Source: Vibrio litoralis DSM 17657 (GTDB taxonomy: Bacteria; Pseudomonadota; Gammaproteobacteria; Enterobacterales; Vibrionaceae). From it: DNA of 64,000 nt. The position numbers and the translations under genes were made by a program. The DNA is taken from contig NZ_AUFZ01000019.1 of NCBI RefSeq assembly GCF_000426765.1, forward strand, positions 1 to 64,000, in the 5' to 3' direction. This document shows positions 8,679-18,473 of this stretch, piece after piece. The notes below the pieces were generated by a model. The model ran no database searches. It was not told the DNA's origin and saw only the letters and a list, made by a program, of their open reading frames with translations. How positions within the stretch are numbered: the first letter of the stretch is position 1; the number at the start of each line of letters is the position of its first letter.

Positions 8679-10694
8679 ATGAAGTTAAACCCCCGACAAG
8701 ATGAAGCAGTAAAATATGTCTCCGGCCCATGCTTGGTGCTCGCTGGTGCTGGCTCGGGCAAAACTCGCGTGATCACTAATAAAATGGCCTACCTTGTGCA
8801 GCAATGTGGCTATCAAGCAAGGCATATCGCAGCGGTTACTTTTACCAATAAAGCCGCGAGAGAAATGAAAGAGCGTGTCGGCCAAGCCTTAAGCAAGAAA
8901 GAAGCTCGTGGCTTGATGGTGTCAACGTTCCATACCCTGGGACTGAATATCATTCGCCGTGAATATAAATCATTAGGATTAAAAGCCGGCTTCTCGCTAT
9001 TTGATGATCAAGACCAGCTTGCCTTGCTGAAAGATTTAACCGAAGAGCAACTCGATGGCGATAAAGATTTACTACGTCAGTTATTAAGCAGCATTTCCAA
9101 TTGGAAAAATGACATGCTGACCGCCGATCAAGTCAAAGCGCAAGCGCGTTCAGAGCAAGAACAGTTGTTCGCTTTTTGTTTTGAAAAATACTTGAATCAA
9201 ATGAAAGCCTATAATGCGCTTGATTTTGATGACCTGATTGCCATGCCGGTACTACTATTGAAAACCAATAGTGAGGTGCGTGAGCGTTGGCAATCTAAAA
9301 TCCGTTACTTGCTGGTAGATGAGTATCAAGATACCAACACCAGTCAGTATGAATTAGTGCGTTTAATTGTAGGTGAAAGAGCCCGCTTAACTGTGGTGGG
9401 GGATGATGATCAATCTATCTATTCTTGGCGTGGTGCTCGCCCACAAAACCTAGTGTTACTTAATCAAGATTTCCCACAATTGAAAGTGATTAAGTTGGAG
9501 CAAAATTACCGCTCAACCAGTCGTATTCTACGTTGTGCCAATATTTTGATCGCCAATAATCCACACGTATTTGAAAAAACGCTTTTCTCTGAAATTCCCG
9601 ATGGTGAAAAGCTAAAGTTGCTTACTGCCAAAAATGAAGAGCATGAAGCCGAGCGAGTCACCGGTGAAATTATTGCTCATCGCTTCTTAAACCGTACTCA
9701 ATATAAAGACTATGCGATTTTGTATCGCGGAAACCATCAATCTCGCTTGATTGAAAAATCGCTAATGCAAAACCGCGTACCATACAAAATATCAGGTGGT
9801 ACTTCATTTTTTGCTCGCGCTGAAATTAAAGACATGATGGCTTACCTGCGCGTTCTGGTTAACCCCGATGATGACAATGCCTTCTTGCGAATTGTAAATA
9901 CACCTAAACGTGAAATCGGCCCTGTGACGCTCGAAAAGCTCGGTAGTTACGCCAATATGCGTGGTAAAAGCTTATTTGCAGCCAGTTTTGAGTTGGGGCT
10001 TGAGCAACATTTATCAGGTAGAGGCTTAGAATCACTGCGACGCTTTACCTCTTGGATTGTTGAAATTTCTGATAATGTGGAAAGAGGCAATACCGTCGAG
10101 GCGGTACGTTCATTGGTGCGTGACATCAATTATGAAGATTGGTTATACGAAACCTCATCGAGCCCTAAAGCAGCAGAAATGCGCATGAAGAATGTCTCTG
10201 ATCTTTATACGTGGATCACTGCAGATTTAGAGGGCGATAACTACGATCAAGAAGTAAAGACCCTAAAAGAAGTGGTTCAACGTCTAACGTTACGTGACAT
10301 GATGGAACGTGGGGAAGGCGATGATGATGCCGATCAAGTACAATTAATGACTCTGCATTCCTCTAAAGGTTTAGAGTTCCCTTATGTTTATTTGATGGGA
10401 GCAGAAGAGGGTATCTTGCCGCATCAAACCAGTATTGATGAAGAGAATGTCGATGAAGAACGTCGTTTAATGTATGTCGGTATTACTCGTGCGCAGAAAG
10501 AGCTGACCTTTACGATGTGTCGTGAGCGTCGCCAATATGGTGAGCTAATTAAACCAACGCAAAGCCGTTTCTTAGATGAGCTCCCTTTTGATGATGTTGA
10601 GTGGGAATTACAGAAAAAACCACAAAGCGCAGAAGAACGGATGGAGAAAGGCCAAGCCCATATTGCAAATTTGCGAGCAATGTTTAAAAAGTAG
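8679..10694 (+). CDS. rep: ATP-dependent DNA helicase Rep
   Basis: This is a 671-aa superfamily 1A 3'-5' helicase that clears proteins ahead of replication forks and assists restart. The Q motif NPRQDEAV is followed by Walker A AGAGSGKT (about residues 22-29), motif II DEYQD, motif [16 protein letters not shown], motif IV QNYRS and motif VI VGITRAQ. Length is close to E. coli Rep (673 aa). The frame is open upstream to a TTG at 8637, but homologues start MKLNPRQ, so the ATG at 8679 is preferred although its ribosome site is weak. Confidence 0.95.
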   Translation: MKLNPRQDEAVKYVSGPCLVLAGAGSGKTRVITNKMAYLVQQCGYQARHIAAVTFTNKAAREMKERVGQALSKKEARGLMVSTFHTLGLNIIRREYKSLGLKAGFSLFDDQDQLALLKDLTEEQLDGDKDLLRQLLSSISNWKNDMLTADQVKAQARSEQEQLFAFCFEKYLNQMKAYNALDFDDLIAMPVLLLKTNSEVRERWQSKIRYLLVDEYQDTNTSQYELVRLIVGERARLTVVGDDDQSIYSWRGARPQNLVLLNQDFPQLKVIKLEQNYRSTSRILRCANILIANNPHVFEKTLFSEIPDGEKLKLLTAKNEEHEAERVTGEIIAHRFLNRTQYKDYAILYRGNHQSRLIEKSLMQNRVPYKISGGTSFFARAEIKDMMAYLRVLVNPDDDNAFLRIVNTPKREIGPVTLEKLGSYANMRGKSLFAASFELGLEQHLSGRGLESLRRFTSWIVEISDNVERGNTVEAVRSLVRDINYEDWLYETSSSPKAAEMRMKNVSDLYTWITADLEGDNYDQEVKTLKEVVQRLTLRDMMERGEGDDDADQVQLMTLHSSKGLEFPYVYLMGAEEGILPHQTSIDEENVDEERRLMYVGITRAQKELTFTMCRERRQYGELIKPTQSRFLDELPFDDVEWELQKKPQSAEERMEKGQAHIANLRAMFKK

Positions 10695-10742
10695 TTAAGT
10701 TGATTTTTTAGGTGAGATAAACTAGGTGTTTAATAAATAAGA

Positions 10743-10773
10743 AAGCCTCGTACTAGCAGAGTACGAGGCTTTA
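10743..10773. terminator. Bidirectional terminator, rep / cytochrome c5
   Basis: The stem AAGCCTCGTAC-tagcaga-GTACGAGGCTT is a perfect 11-bp hairpin between converging genes. Confidence 0.88.
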
Positions 10774-10790
10774 TTTATGTATCACGGTAT

Positions 10791-11204
10791 TTATAAGCCA
10801 GCAATCATGTGCTCGATAGCAGCTTTGATCTCATCATCAGAACAATCCATACAAGTCCCTTTCGGTGGCATTGCATTAAAGCCTTCGATGGCATGCTTAA
10901 TTAATGTGTCTTCACCTTGTGCAATACGTGCTCCCCAATCTCCAACATCACCTTTCTTCGGTGCGCCACTGACGCCAGTACCATGACAAGCAACACAGAA
11001 AGTGCCATACACAGTTGCTCCATCACGAGGACCAGATGCTTCAGCAGTAGCAGGTTCACTGCCCACTAGGTAGACATCTCCAACAGGTTGAATGCGATCA
11101 GTAATCGCAGCTCGTTCACTATCGCTTATTCCAGAAGCAAAGGCGAAAGAAGAAAAGGTAAGTGTCGCGGTAAGTATCATTAAGGTTTGGCGAATCATAT
11201 CCAT
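10791..11204 (-). CDS. Periplasmic cytochrome c5-type protein
   Basis: This is a 137-aa secreted monohaem cytochrome c of the c5 family. A signal peptide (MILTATLTFSSFAFA) is followed by one haem site CVACH (about residues 70-74) and a second Cys pair (GTCMDCS) in the C-terminal part, typical of cytochrome c5; MPPKG carries the axial Met. It probably acts as an electron shuttle in the periplasm. Two in-frame ATG codons lie close together; GTGAG sits only 3 bases before the first (11204) but 9 before the second (11198), so translation may start at 11198. Confidence 0.88.
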   Translation of the reverse strand: MDMIRQTLMILTATLTFSSFAFASGISDSERAAITDRIQPVGDVYLVGSEPATAEASGPRDGATVYGTFCVACHGTGVSGAPKKGDVGDWGARIAQGEDTLIKHAIEGFNAMPPKGTCMDCSDDEIKAAIEHMIAGL

Positions 11205-11442
11205 AAACTCACTATATGCTTAGGCCGATAAAAAAGACCTAGATAAAAACAAAGCTTCATTGCTCTTCGAAGGAGCAGTATATCGTTATAAAATTGTAAA
11301 TAAGTCGTGATTGTATCCTTTTAATAACGTGGTATAAACTATAAGATTGCAGTGACATGGTGTGTGTCACATCCTAAATAGGTTTATTTATTGCTTAATT
11401 GTTGAAAAACACACCAAACAGTAAAAAAAGTTTAAAAAACAC

Positions 11443-11471
11443 TAGACGACCTAGTGTGATATACGTATTAT
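11443..11471 (+). promoter_or_regulatory. Candidate promoter of the tRNA cluster
   Basis: A -35-like TAGACG (11443-11448) and a -10-like TATTAT (11466-11471) are 17 bases apart and are followed by a GC-rich stretch (CTCCGCC), as expected for a stringently controlled stable-RNA promoter. The -35 overlaps a small dyad CACTAG-acgac-CTAGTG (11440-11456). The remaining 11205-11439 sequence is AT-rich with nothing else I can assign. Confidence 0.5.
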
Positions 11472-11492
11472 TCCACTCCGCCGATAGGGCAT

Positions 11493-11569
11493 GCGCCCGT
11501 AGCTCAGCTGGATAGAGCGTTGCCCTCCGGAGGCAAAGGTCGAAGGTTCGAATCCTTTCGGGCGTGCCA
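11493..11569 (+). tRNA. tRNA-Arg (anticodon CCG)
   Basis: This is a 77-nt tRNA with acceptor GCGCCCG/CGGGCGT, anticodon loop CTCCGGA (CCG), T-loop TTCGAAT and encoded CCA. It matches the E. coli argX type and is first in the cluster, as in the enterobacterial argX-hisR-leuT-proM locus, here without tRNA-Leu. Confidence 0.95.
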
Positions 11570-11601
11570 TTCGGAAAGCGGGAATATCGGAATAAAACAT
11601 T

Positions 11602-11678
11602 GGTGGCTATAGCTCAGTTGGTAGAGTCCCGGATTGTGATTCCGGTTGTCGCGGGTTCAAACCCCGTTAGCCACCCCA
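11602..11678 (+). tRNA. tRNA-His (anticodon GTG), copy 1
   Basis: This tRNA has the acceptor GTGGCTA/TAGCCAC, the extra encoded G at -1 paired with the discriminator C (the histidine identity element), anticodon GTG and encoded CCA. Its sequence is identical to the copy at 11982. Confidence 0.95.
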
Positions 11679-11697
11679 TATTTTAGGTACGAGTTTA

Positions 11698-11766
11698 TAG
11701 TCCCTAGTTACTAGGAAGATTAAAACTGGCACCTCTAGGAACTAGAAAACTAGGGACTAGGAACTT
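11698..11766. repeat. Heptameric CTAGGAA-type array between tRNA genes
   Basis: The spacer between tRNA-His and tRNA-Pro is filled with units such as CTAGTTACTAGGAAG and CTAGGGACTAGGAAC, mostly in 7-base steps. The same kind of sequence recurs at 40555, 46597 and 46714. It is absent from the equivalent spacer of the second His-Pro pair, which instead carries the CGAGCAA type. Confidence 0.6.
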
Positions 11767-11770
11767 ATAT

Positions 11771-11847
<77 letters not shown>

Positions 11848-11975
11848 TTTTAAATGAACTTTTGTGATAGACAGAAGTTTCGGTGTAAGAAACCCGACAA
11901 ATCGTGGGTTCGCCTGATGTTAGAATCTTGGCTCTTCACCGACTATATTTTAAAGCCTCACTCGGGTGAGGCTTT
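11848..11975 (+). other. Decayed tRNA-Pro-like remnant and terminator
   Basis: Between the two His-Pro pairs lies GTGGGTTCGCC... ending GGCTCTTCACCGACTA, which resembles a damaged 3' half of tRNA-Pro. It is followed by the hairpin CCTCAC-tcgg-GTGAGG flanked by AAAG and CTTT (11952-11975). A similar decayed block follows the second pair at about 12290-12360. I infer leftover copies from past duplications. Confidence 0.5.
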
Positions 11976-11981
11976 AACTTT

Positions 11982-12058
11982 GGTGGCTATAGCTCAGTTG
12001 GTAGAGTCCCGGATTGTGATTCCGGTTGTCGCGGGTTCAAACCCCGTTAGCCACCCCA
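11982..12058 (+). tRNA. tRNA-His (anticodon GTG), copy 2
   Basis: This is an exact copy of the tRNA-His at 11602, including the -1 G and CCA. Together with the following tRNA-Pro it forms a tandem duplication of the His-Pro pair. Confidence 0.95.
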
Positions 12059-12065
12059 TATAAAG

Positions 12066-12145
12066 GTTACGCGTTTCTCGAATCGCGTTACTCGAGTTGA
12101 GTTAACTCCTCGAGCTACGAAAATCGAGCAACGAGCAACGAAAGA
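12066..12145. repeat. Heptameric CGAGCAA-type array between tRNA genes
   Basis: The spacer contains ACTCGAGTTGAGTTAACTC, CGAGCTACGA and ends in CGAGCAACGAGCAACGA, a 7-base periodic sequence. Related units occur near 40565 and 42510 in the opposite orientation (CGTTGCT). Confidence 0.55.
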
Positions 12146-12150
12146 TACAT

Positions 12151-12227
<77 letters not shown>

Positions 12228-12232
12228 CCTTT

Positions 12233-12263
12233 AAAAAGCCACATCGAAAGATGTGGCTTTTTT
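12233..12263 (+). terminator. Terminator of the tRNA cluster
   Basis: The stem AAAAAGCCACATC-gaaa-GATGTGGCTTTTTT is a perfect hairpin with a GAAA tetraloop and T run. Confidence 0.92.
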
Positions 12264-12767
12264 GCATTTAAATCCCGCCAGATCGAGAGGTGAGTTTGAT
12301 ATTAGACTCCGACTCTTCAGCGACTACTTTTAAGAGGTCATAGTGAAAGGAGTGGCTTCTGGGTATTAAAATACTGCTGAACTTAAAGCTGACTGATTAT
12401 TAGTTTTAAGTTTATATCTATGTATTTCTGCTGCTTTAATTATGGGTTTCCTTAATATTATTTGCTTACTTATGCATTGGTTGCATGACAACCTGTTGTG
12501 ATCTACTGCATGCTTTTTAAGCTAAATCTGTTGTGTTGTTTATTTTGTCAGCAATATTATCTATCCTTTGTTGAAATTTTGTTAATAAATGTGCTTTGTA
12601 CGGCTTTTTTTGGCGTTTAATATGCTGTTTTATTGCATTTTCATTAATTGTTTGCCAAATTGGAATGCACAATTTGTCTTCCCTCCTTTTTTGATGGGGA
12701 TTACAACGAATGGATTCGTTTTTTTACAGACAAGGCAGAAAGCTGTCAAAGCAGTAGAGGTCTGGTA
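12264..12767. other. 500-base spacer upstream of the ABC importer operon
   Basis: The first 100 bases hold a decayed block (ATTAGACTCCGACTCTTCAG, then AAGAGGTCATAGTGAAAGG) resembling the remnant after tRNA-Pro copy 1. The rest is AT-rich and must contain the operon promoter, but I cannot place it with confidence. An open frame of 40 codons runs upstream of the ATPase start and looks like leader, not coding sequence. Confidence 0.5.
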
Positions 12768-14483
12768 ATGCCACTTTTAGAAGTTAAAGATTTGCGGATC
12801 GAGTATCCGTCGCGTCACGGTGTTCACGCCGCAGTAAAATCCCTTTCTTTCAGCATTGAGCGCGGTGAAATCGTCGGTGTCGTTGGTGAGTCTGGTGCAG
12901 GTAAATCGACCGTCGGTAATGCGGTGATTGATCTGTTAAGTCCTCCTGGCCGTATCGCTGGTGGCGATGTTTACTTGGATGGAGATAAAATTTCAGGTTT
13001 AACACCTGAACAAATGCGTTCAGTACGTGGTTCTAAAATTGGGTTTATATTCCAAGATCCAATGACGTCATTGAATCCATTATTTACGGTCGAGCATCAA
13101 CTCACCGAGACCATTCATGCCAATATGAAGGTATCGGAAAAAGAAGCTTACGAACGTGCATTAAACCTAATGAACCAAGTAGGTATTCCTCAACCTGAAA
13201 ACCGCTTAAAACAATATCCGCACCAATTTTCTGGTGGCATGCGTCAACGCGTGGTGATTGCTATCGCGTTAGCTGGTGAACCCGATTTAATTATTGCCGA
13301 TGAGCCAACCACCGCACTTGATGTATCGATTCAAGATCAAATTCTTAGTCTTATTCGAGAGTTGTGTATAAAGAATAATGTCGGTTGTATGCTGGTGACC
13401 CATGATATGGGCGTAGTTTCTAACGTCACTGATAAAGTCGCCGTAATGTATCGTGGTGACCTCGTTGAGTTTGGCCCAACCGCTAAAGTACTTGGCACAC
13501 CAGAGCACACCTACACTCGCAGTTTAATTTCTGCTGTGCCTCGTTCAGATAAAAAATTCGACCGTTTTCCATTAGTGAGCTATATCGAAGAGGCGCATGA
13601 ACTTGAGCCACTCGATGTTAAAAATCACTGGTTAGGGCAAAGCCAAGATCAGCGTGATTACACGGGTCCACTGCTGAGTGTTGAAAATGTTAGCTTACGT
13701 TTTACTACCAAAGACTCGTTATTCGAATCACGTAGAGAATATGTTCAAGCTTCTAATAATGTCAGTTTTGATGTTCATGAAGGCGAAACTTTTGGTTTGG
13801 TTGGTGAATCTGGTTCGGGTAAATCAACGATTGCTCGCGTGATTGCCGGACTATACGCACCAAATGAAGGCAAAGTGACCTTTGAAGGCATTGATTTAAC
13901 CGCCATTAAATCAGAAAGAGAACGTCGTCCATTCCGTCGTCAAATGCAGATGGTGTTTCAAAATCCATACACTTCAATGAACCCACGGATGAAGGTTTTT
14001 GACATCATCGCCGAGCCGATTCGGTTTCATAAATTAACCGCAAATGAAAATGAAACGCGCAATATCGTGAATGATCTGTTAGATCATGTTGGTTTGGGAC
14101 GCATGGCCGGGGTGAAGTACCCACATGAATTCTCCGGCGGTCAACGTCAACGTATTTCGATTGCTCGTGCTTTGGCGACTCGTCCACGTTTATTAATTTG
14201 TGATGAGCCAACCTCTGCACTCGATGTGTCGGTTCAGGCACAGATCTTGAATCTATTAAAAGACTTACAAGATGAGCTGAACTTAACTATGTTATTTATC
14301 AGCCATGATTTGCCAGTTATTCGCCAAATGTGTGATCGCATTGGTGTGATGAAAATGGGGCAATTATTGGAAGTATCTCCAACCGAACAGCTGTTTACTG
14401 ATCCGCAACACGAATACAGTAAACAATTGATTTCTTTAATGCCGGAATTTACGGGCCTTAGAGAAGATATGCAAATCGCTTAA
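12768..14483 (+). CDS. Peptide-type ABC importer ATPase, two fused nucleotide-binding domains
   Basis: This is a 571-aa cytoplasmic ATPase in which DppD-like and DppF-like halves are fused. Half 1 shows Walker A GESGAGKST, signature FSGGMRQR and Walker B LIIADEPTTALD; half 2 shows GESGSGKST, FSGGQRQR and LLICDEPTSALD. Each half ends in the oligopeptide-transporter type C-terminal tail. The operon order is ATPase, binding protein, two permeases, all of the peptide/nickel family. The ATG at 12768 has AGAGG 7 bases upstream; the open frame further upstream has no homology. Substrate is not certain: dipeptides or oligopeptides are most likely. Confidence 0.92.
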   Translation: MPLLEVKDLRIEYPSRHGVHAAVKSLSFSIERGEIVGVVGESGAGKSTVGNAVIDLLSPPGRIAGGDVYLDGDKISGLTPEQMRSVRGSKIGFIFQDPMTSLNPLFTVEHQLTETIHANMKVSEKEAYERALNLMNQVGIPQPENRLKQYPHQFSGGMRQRVVIAIALAGEPDLIIADEPTTALDVSIQDQILSLIRELCIKNNVGCMLVTHDMGVVSNVTDKVAVMYRGDLVEFGPTAKVLGTPEHTYTRSLISAVPRSDKKFDRFPLVSYIEEAHELEPLDVKNHWLGQSQDQRDYTGPLLSVENVSLRFTTKDSLFESRREYVQASNNVSFDVHEGETFGLVGESGSGKSTIARVIAGLYAPNEGKVTFEGIDLTAIKSERERRPFRRQMQMVFQNPYTSMNPRMKVFDIIAEPIRFHKLTANENETRNIVNDLLDHVGLGRMAGVKYPHEFSGGQRQRISIARALATRPRLLICDEPTSALDVSVQAQILNLLKDLQDELNLTMLFISHDLPVIRQMCDRIGVMKMGQLLEVSPTEQLFTDPQHEYSKQLISLMPEFTGLREDMQIA

Positions 14484-14597
14484 TGGCGATATCGTATGGG
14501 CCACGAGAGTTCGTTGCTTATACGGCCACAGATGTATAAACACAACACACTCTAAATAAAAACAAGGGATGTCCTCCCGCATGAAGGAGTTATGCAA

Positions 14598-16157
14598 ATG
14601 AAAATGATGAAGAGCAAATTAGCCGTAGCATTAATGGCTGCGGGTTTGAGCTTTAACGCAATGGCTGCTGATATTACCGTGGCTTATGATGCTGACCCAG
14701 TATCAATGGATCCGCATGAGCAATTATCAGGTGGTACTTTACAGCTGTCTCACATGGTGTTTGACCCGCTAGTTCGCTATAACCAAAAGTTTGAGTTTGA
14801 AGCTCGTTTGGCTGAAAAGTGGGAGCGAATTGATGATAAAACCATGCGTTTTCATTTGCGTAAAGGCGTGAAATTCCATTCAGGCAATACAATGACTGCC
14901 GATGATGTTGTGTGGACTTTCGATCGTTTACAAAACTCACAAGATTTTAAAGCTATTTTTGAACCGTTTGAAAAAGCAGTAAAAGTCGATGATTACACGG
15001 TAGATCTTGTGACTAAAGATGCTTTCCCTCTAGTCCTTCAATCTGCGACTTACATCTTCCCTATGGATAGTAAGTTTTATTCTGGTAAAGATGAAAATGG
15101 CAACGATAAATCTGCAATTGTGAAGCATGGTAACTCTTATGCATCGACTCATATTTCAGGTACCGGTCCTTTCGTTGTGACTGATCGCGAACAAGGCGTA
15201 AAAGTCGATTTTGAACGTTTTGCTGATTACTGGGATAAAGACTCAAAAGGTAACGTTGATCACCTGACACTTAAACCAATCAAAGAAAATGCTACCCGTG
15301 TTGCCGCTTTGCTTTCTGGCGGTGTGGATATGATTGCTCCGGTTGCTCCGAATGATCATGAGCGAGTGAAGGGTGCCGATGGTATCGATTTAGTGACGCT
15401 TCCTGGTACACGCATCATTACACTGCAAATGAACCAAGACAGCAATCCTGCACTTAAAGATAAGCGTGTTCGTCAGGCGATCGTTTATGCAATTAATAAT
15501 GAAGGTATTGCTAAGCGAATCATGAAAGGTTTTGCGACTGCCGCTGGTCAACAAAGTCCAGAAGGTTACGCGGGTTATAATCCTGAGCTAACACCTCGCT
15601 ATGATCTGAAAAAAGCCAAACAGCTTATGAAAGAAGCGGGTTATGAAGATGGCTTTAGCTTAACCATGATTGCACCAAATAACCGCTATGTGAATGATGC
15701 CAAAATTGCTCAAGCATCTGCGGCAATGCTGTCAAAGATTGGGATTAAAGTTGATTTGAAAACCATGCCAAAAGCGCAATACTGGCCTGAGTTTGATAAA
15801 TGTTCGGCCGATATGTTAATGGTTGGTTGGCACGCCGATACTGAAGATTCGGCCAACTTAACTGAATTCTTGACTATGACTCGTGATGAGAAAACAGGTA
15901 AAGGACAATATAACTGTGGTCATTATTCAAACCCAGAAGTCGATAAACTGATTACTCAAGCGAATACCGAAACCGATCCAGAGAAGCGTAGTGCTGAATT
16001 GAAAAAAGTTGAACGTATTCTTTATGATGACGCCGCTTTTGTACCACTACATTGGCAAAACCTAGCGTGGGGCGCGAAGTCTAATGTTCACATTACACCA
16101 ATTGTGAATGCGATGAACTTCCCATACTTTGGTGATTTAGTGGTTGATGAAAAATAA
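14598..16157 (+). CDS. Periplasmic solute-binding protein, family 5 (peptide type)
   Basis: This roughly 519-aa secreted binding protein has a signal peptide MKMMKSKLAVALMAAGLSF ending AMA. The family signature region SMDPHEQLSGGTLQLSHMVF and RLAEKWE...FHLRKGVKFHSG is the SBP_bac_5 fold used by DppA, OppA and similar proteins. An ATG at 14592 is only 2 bases from the AAGGAG site, while the ATG at 14598 is 8 bases away, so I chose 14598. It is the second gene of the importer operon. Dipeptide binding is likely; haem or another ligand cannot be excluded. Confidence 0.9.
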   Translation: MKMMKSKLAVALMAAGLSFNAMAADITVAYDADPVSMDPHEQLSGGTLQLSHMVFDPLVRYNQKFEFEARLAEKWERIDDKTMRFHLRKGVKFHSGNTMTADDVVWTFDRLQNSQDFKAIFEPFEKAVKVDDYTVDLVTKDAFPLVLQSATYIFPMDSKFYSGKDENGNDKSAIVKHGNSYASTHISGTGPFVVTDREQGVKVDFERFADYWDKDSKGNVDHLTLKPIKENATRVAALLSGGVDMIAPVAPNDHERVKGADGIDLVTLPGTRIITLQMNQDSNPALKDKRVRQAIVYAINNEGIAKRIMKGFATAAGQQSPEGYAGYNPELTPRYDLKKAKQLMKEAGYEDGFSLTMIAPNNRYVNDAKIAQASAAMLSKIGIKVDLKTMPKAQYWPEFDKCSADMLMVGWHADTEDSANLTEFLTMTRDEKTGKGQYNCGHYSNPEVDKLITQANTETDPEKRSAELKKVERILYDDAAFVPLHWQNLAWGAKSNVHITPIVNAMNFPYFGDLVVDEK

Positions 16158-16212
16158 GCGAATTTAACGAGATTAATTGGTTTTTATTAGCTCGTTTTTA
16201 TTGGTGAATAAT

Positions 16213-16247
16213 AGGCCGTATTTTCTTCGGATTTTGATATGCGGCCT
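16213..16247 (+). promoter_or_regulatory. Intercistronic hairpin in the importer operon
   Basis: The arms AGGCCGTAT and ATGCGGCCT pair over 9 bases (one G-U), in the 164-base gap between the binding-protein and permease genes. No T run follows. Such hairpins commonly stabilise the upstream message, giving more binding protein than permease; this role is inferred. Confidence 0.45.
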
Positions 16248-16321
16248 TATAAAAATAAGCTGGTTACTTCTAAGAAATATGGATCTAACCAGCATTTAAT
16301 GGATTATTTAAGGGGCAAGGA

Positions 16322-17299
16322 ATGTTAACGTTTCTGGTCAAGCGCCTATTTCAGGCACTGATAGTGATGTTTGTGATCAGTCTAGTAGCGTTTTCCATAC
16401 AGGATAACCTAGGTGACCCGTTACGTGAGTTAGTCGGACAATCAGTTTCAGAAGCTGAGCGACAAGCATTGCGTGATGAATTGGGACTCAATGACCCATT
16501 CACAGTTAAGTATTCTCGTTTTGTGGTGGATGCATTGCATGGCGATTTAGGCACATCTTACTTTTTTAAAAAACCTGCGGCAGAAGTTATTTTGGATAAA
16601 CTTCCTGCGACTTTAGAGCTGGTTTTTGGCGCGACATTAATCATTATCTTTTTATCGATTCCACTCGGCGTCTATTCAGCTATCAATCCCAAAAGTATTT
16701 TAACCAAAATCATTATGGGTTTTAGTAGTATTGGTATTTCAATTCCGGTTTTCTTAACCGCGATTATGTTGATGTATGTGTTCTCGATAGAGCTAGGCTG
16801 GCTGCCATCTTATGGACGTGGAGATACCAGCGATATTCTAGGTTGGGATTCTGGTCTGTTTACACTTGATGGCTTAGCGCATTTAGTCTTGCCTTGTATT
16901 TCTTTAGCTTCAATCATGTTGCCGTTATTTATTCGCTTAGTCCGTTCTGAAATGTTGGAAGTGCTAGGCTCTGAATACATTAAATTTTGTCGAGCGAAAG
17001 GCTTGGCGATGAACAAAATTTATTACCAACATGCACTGAAAAATACCATGCTACCGGTATTAACCGTAGGTGGTGTGCAGATTGGTACTATGGTGGCTTA
17101 CACCATTTTGACTGAAACCGTATTCCAATGGCCGGGAACAGGCTTTCTTTTCCTTGAAGCGATTAACCGTGTCGATACACCGTTAATTACCGCTTACGTT
17201 ATCTTCGTCGGTTTGATCTTCGTAGTCACAAATACCATCGTCGATTTACTTTATGGTTTGGTTAACCCAACCGTCAATATTACAGGAAAAGGAGCATAA
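16322..17299 (+). CDS. Peptide-type ABC permease, DppB-like
   Basis: This is a 325-aa inner-membrane permease with about six helices. Helix 1 is at residues 8-27, and the EAA loop region (EYIKFCRAKGLAMNKIYYQHALKN, split here as EYIKFCRAKGL and NKIYYQHALKN) contacts the ATPase. It is the DppB/OppB half. It is 2 bases upstream of the DppC-like gene, so the two are co-translated. Confidence 0.92.
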   Translation: MLTFLVKRLFQALIVMFVISLVAFSIQDNLGDPLRELVGQSVSEAERQALRDELGLNDPFTVKYSRFVVDALHGDLGTSYFFKKPAAEVILDKLPATLELVFGATLIIIFLSIPLGVYSAINPKSILTKIIMGFSSIGISIPVFLTAIMLMYVFSIELGWLPSYGRGDTSDILGWDSGLFTLDGLAHLVLPCISLASIMLPLFIRLVRSEMLEVLGSEYIKFCRAKGLAMNKIYYQHALKNTMLPVLTVGGVQIGTMVAYTILTETVFQWPGTGFLFLEAINRVDTPLITAYVIFVGLIFVVTNTIVDLLYGLVNPTVNITGKGA

Positions 17300-17301
17300 T
17301 T

Positions 17302-18246
17302 ATGAATCAGCAAACTTCATCTGTTGTTCCTACTCGTTGGGAGCGCTTCAAACAATCAGACATCTTGTATTACTTCCTACGTGATAAAGTAGCGATGGTC
17401 AGCTTTGCGGTCTTTATGGCATTTTTTTTGGCCGCTATTTTATCGCCGTTGATCGCACCAACCGATCCGTATGATTTAACCTCGATTGATATTATGAACT
17501 CAGAACTGCCACCGTCTTGGATGGCAGAAGGTGACCCAGCATTCTGGTTAGGTACCGATGACCAAGGGCGAGATATCTTTTCAACCATTTTATATGGTTC
17601 GCGTTTGTCGTTAATGATTGGCTTTTTCGCGGTAGCAGTTCAACTGTTTTTGGGTATCATTATTGGTTTGTCAGCCGGTTACTTTGGTGGCCGAATTGAT
17701 AGCTTCTTAATGCGCTTTGCTGATATTCAATTATCTTTCTCTACTATGATGGTAGCGATCATTGTTTCTGCGATTTTTAAAGCTAGCTTCGGTGGGGAAT
17801 TTTATGGTCAGTATGCCGTGTTAATGCTGATTGTGATTATCGGTGTTGCTGAATGGCCACAATACGCACGTACGGTTCGTGCATCCGTATTGGCTGAGAA
17901 GAAGAAAGAGTATGTGGAAGCAGCGCGTGTAATGGGTTTCCGTTCACCTCGCATCATGTTCCGTCATATTCTACCGAACTGTTTATCGCCAATTTTGGTT
18001 ATCTCAACGGTACAGATCGCCAACGCGATCATGTCGGAAGCGGCGCTGTCTTTCTTAGGCCTCGGCTTGCCAGTTGACCAACCATCATTGGGTTCATTGA
18101 TTAGTATTGGTTTTAACTACATTTTCTCTGGCTCTTGGTGGATTACAGCCTTCCCTGGCATTGTATTAGTTACCATAGTGTTAGTGATTAACTTGCTTGG
18201 CGACTGGTTGCGAGACGTGTTTAATCCTAAGTTATATAAAGGCTAA
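17302..18246 (+). CDS. Peptide-type ABC permease, DppC-like
   Basis: This is a 314-aa inner-membrane permease. It has an N-terminal OppC-type helix (about residues 30-50), the LGTDDQGRDIFS motif typical of DppC/OppC proteins, and the EAA loop (EYVEAARVMGFRSPRIMFRH). It is the last gene of the importer operon and is followed by an ERIC element and a terminator. Confidence 0.92.
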   Translation: MNQQTSSVVPTRWERFKQSDILYYFLRDKVAMVSFAVFMAFFLAAILSPLIAPTDPYDLTSIDIMNSELPPSWMAEGDPAFWLGTDDQGRDIFSTILYGSRLSLMIGFFAVAVQLFLGIIIGLSAGYFGGRIDSFLMRFADIQLSFSTMMVAIIVSAIFKASFGGEFYGQYAVLMLIVIIGVAEWPQYARTVRASVLAEKKKEYVEAARVMGFRSPRIMFRHILPNCLSPILVISTVQIANAIMSEAALSFLGLGLPVDQPSLGSLISIGFNYIFSGSWWITAFPGIVLVTIVLVINLLGDWLRDVFNPKLYKG

Positions 18247-18247
18247 T

Positions 18248-18375
18248 AATACCCGTCGTACTTGACGTTGTAGCTTTGTTAACTGCGTTTATTCGCCCCA
18301 ATCACTTAGGCAAGCTAAGCTCATGGGGCCTCATTCACTTGTCGCCTCACTACAACGCCAATTACTTTGGGTATT
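18248..18375 (-). repeat. ERIC-like element, copy 1
   Basis: This 128-bp imperfect palindrome has AATACCC/GGGTATT ends. Its complement has the core GTGAATGAGGCCCCATGAGC and CTAAGTGATTGGGGCGAAT, corresponding to the conserved centre of ERIC sequences. It starts one base after the DppC-like stop codon. A second copy in the opposite orientation lies at 34247-34374. Confidence 0.85.
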
Positions 18376-18416
18376 CTGAAATTTAGTTACTCAGCGAGAT
18401 AAATTTACGTATGATG

Positions 18417-18448
18417 AAAACCGTAGAGGAGCAACTTCTACGGTTTTT
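18417..18448 (+). terminator. Terminator after the importer operon
   Basis: The stem AAAACCGTAGA-ggagcaact-TCTACGGTTTT is followed by T, 26 bases upstream of the next gene. Confidence 0.8.
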
Positions 18449-18473
18449 TGTTTATTGGGAGTAAAGGAACACT

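Noticed and set aside
11854..12063. 69-codon open frame within the tRNA cluster
   Set aside because: It runs through tRNA-His copy 2 and its flanks, so it cannot be a real gene.
12648..12767. 40-codon N-terminal extension of the ABC ATPase
   Set aside because: No domain content, and a good ribosome site precedes the ATG at 12768 which starts the conserved NBD.
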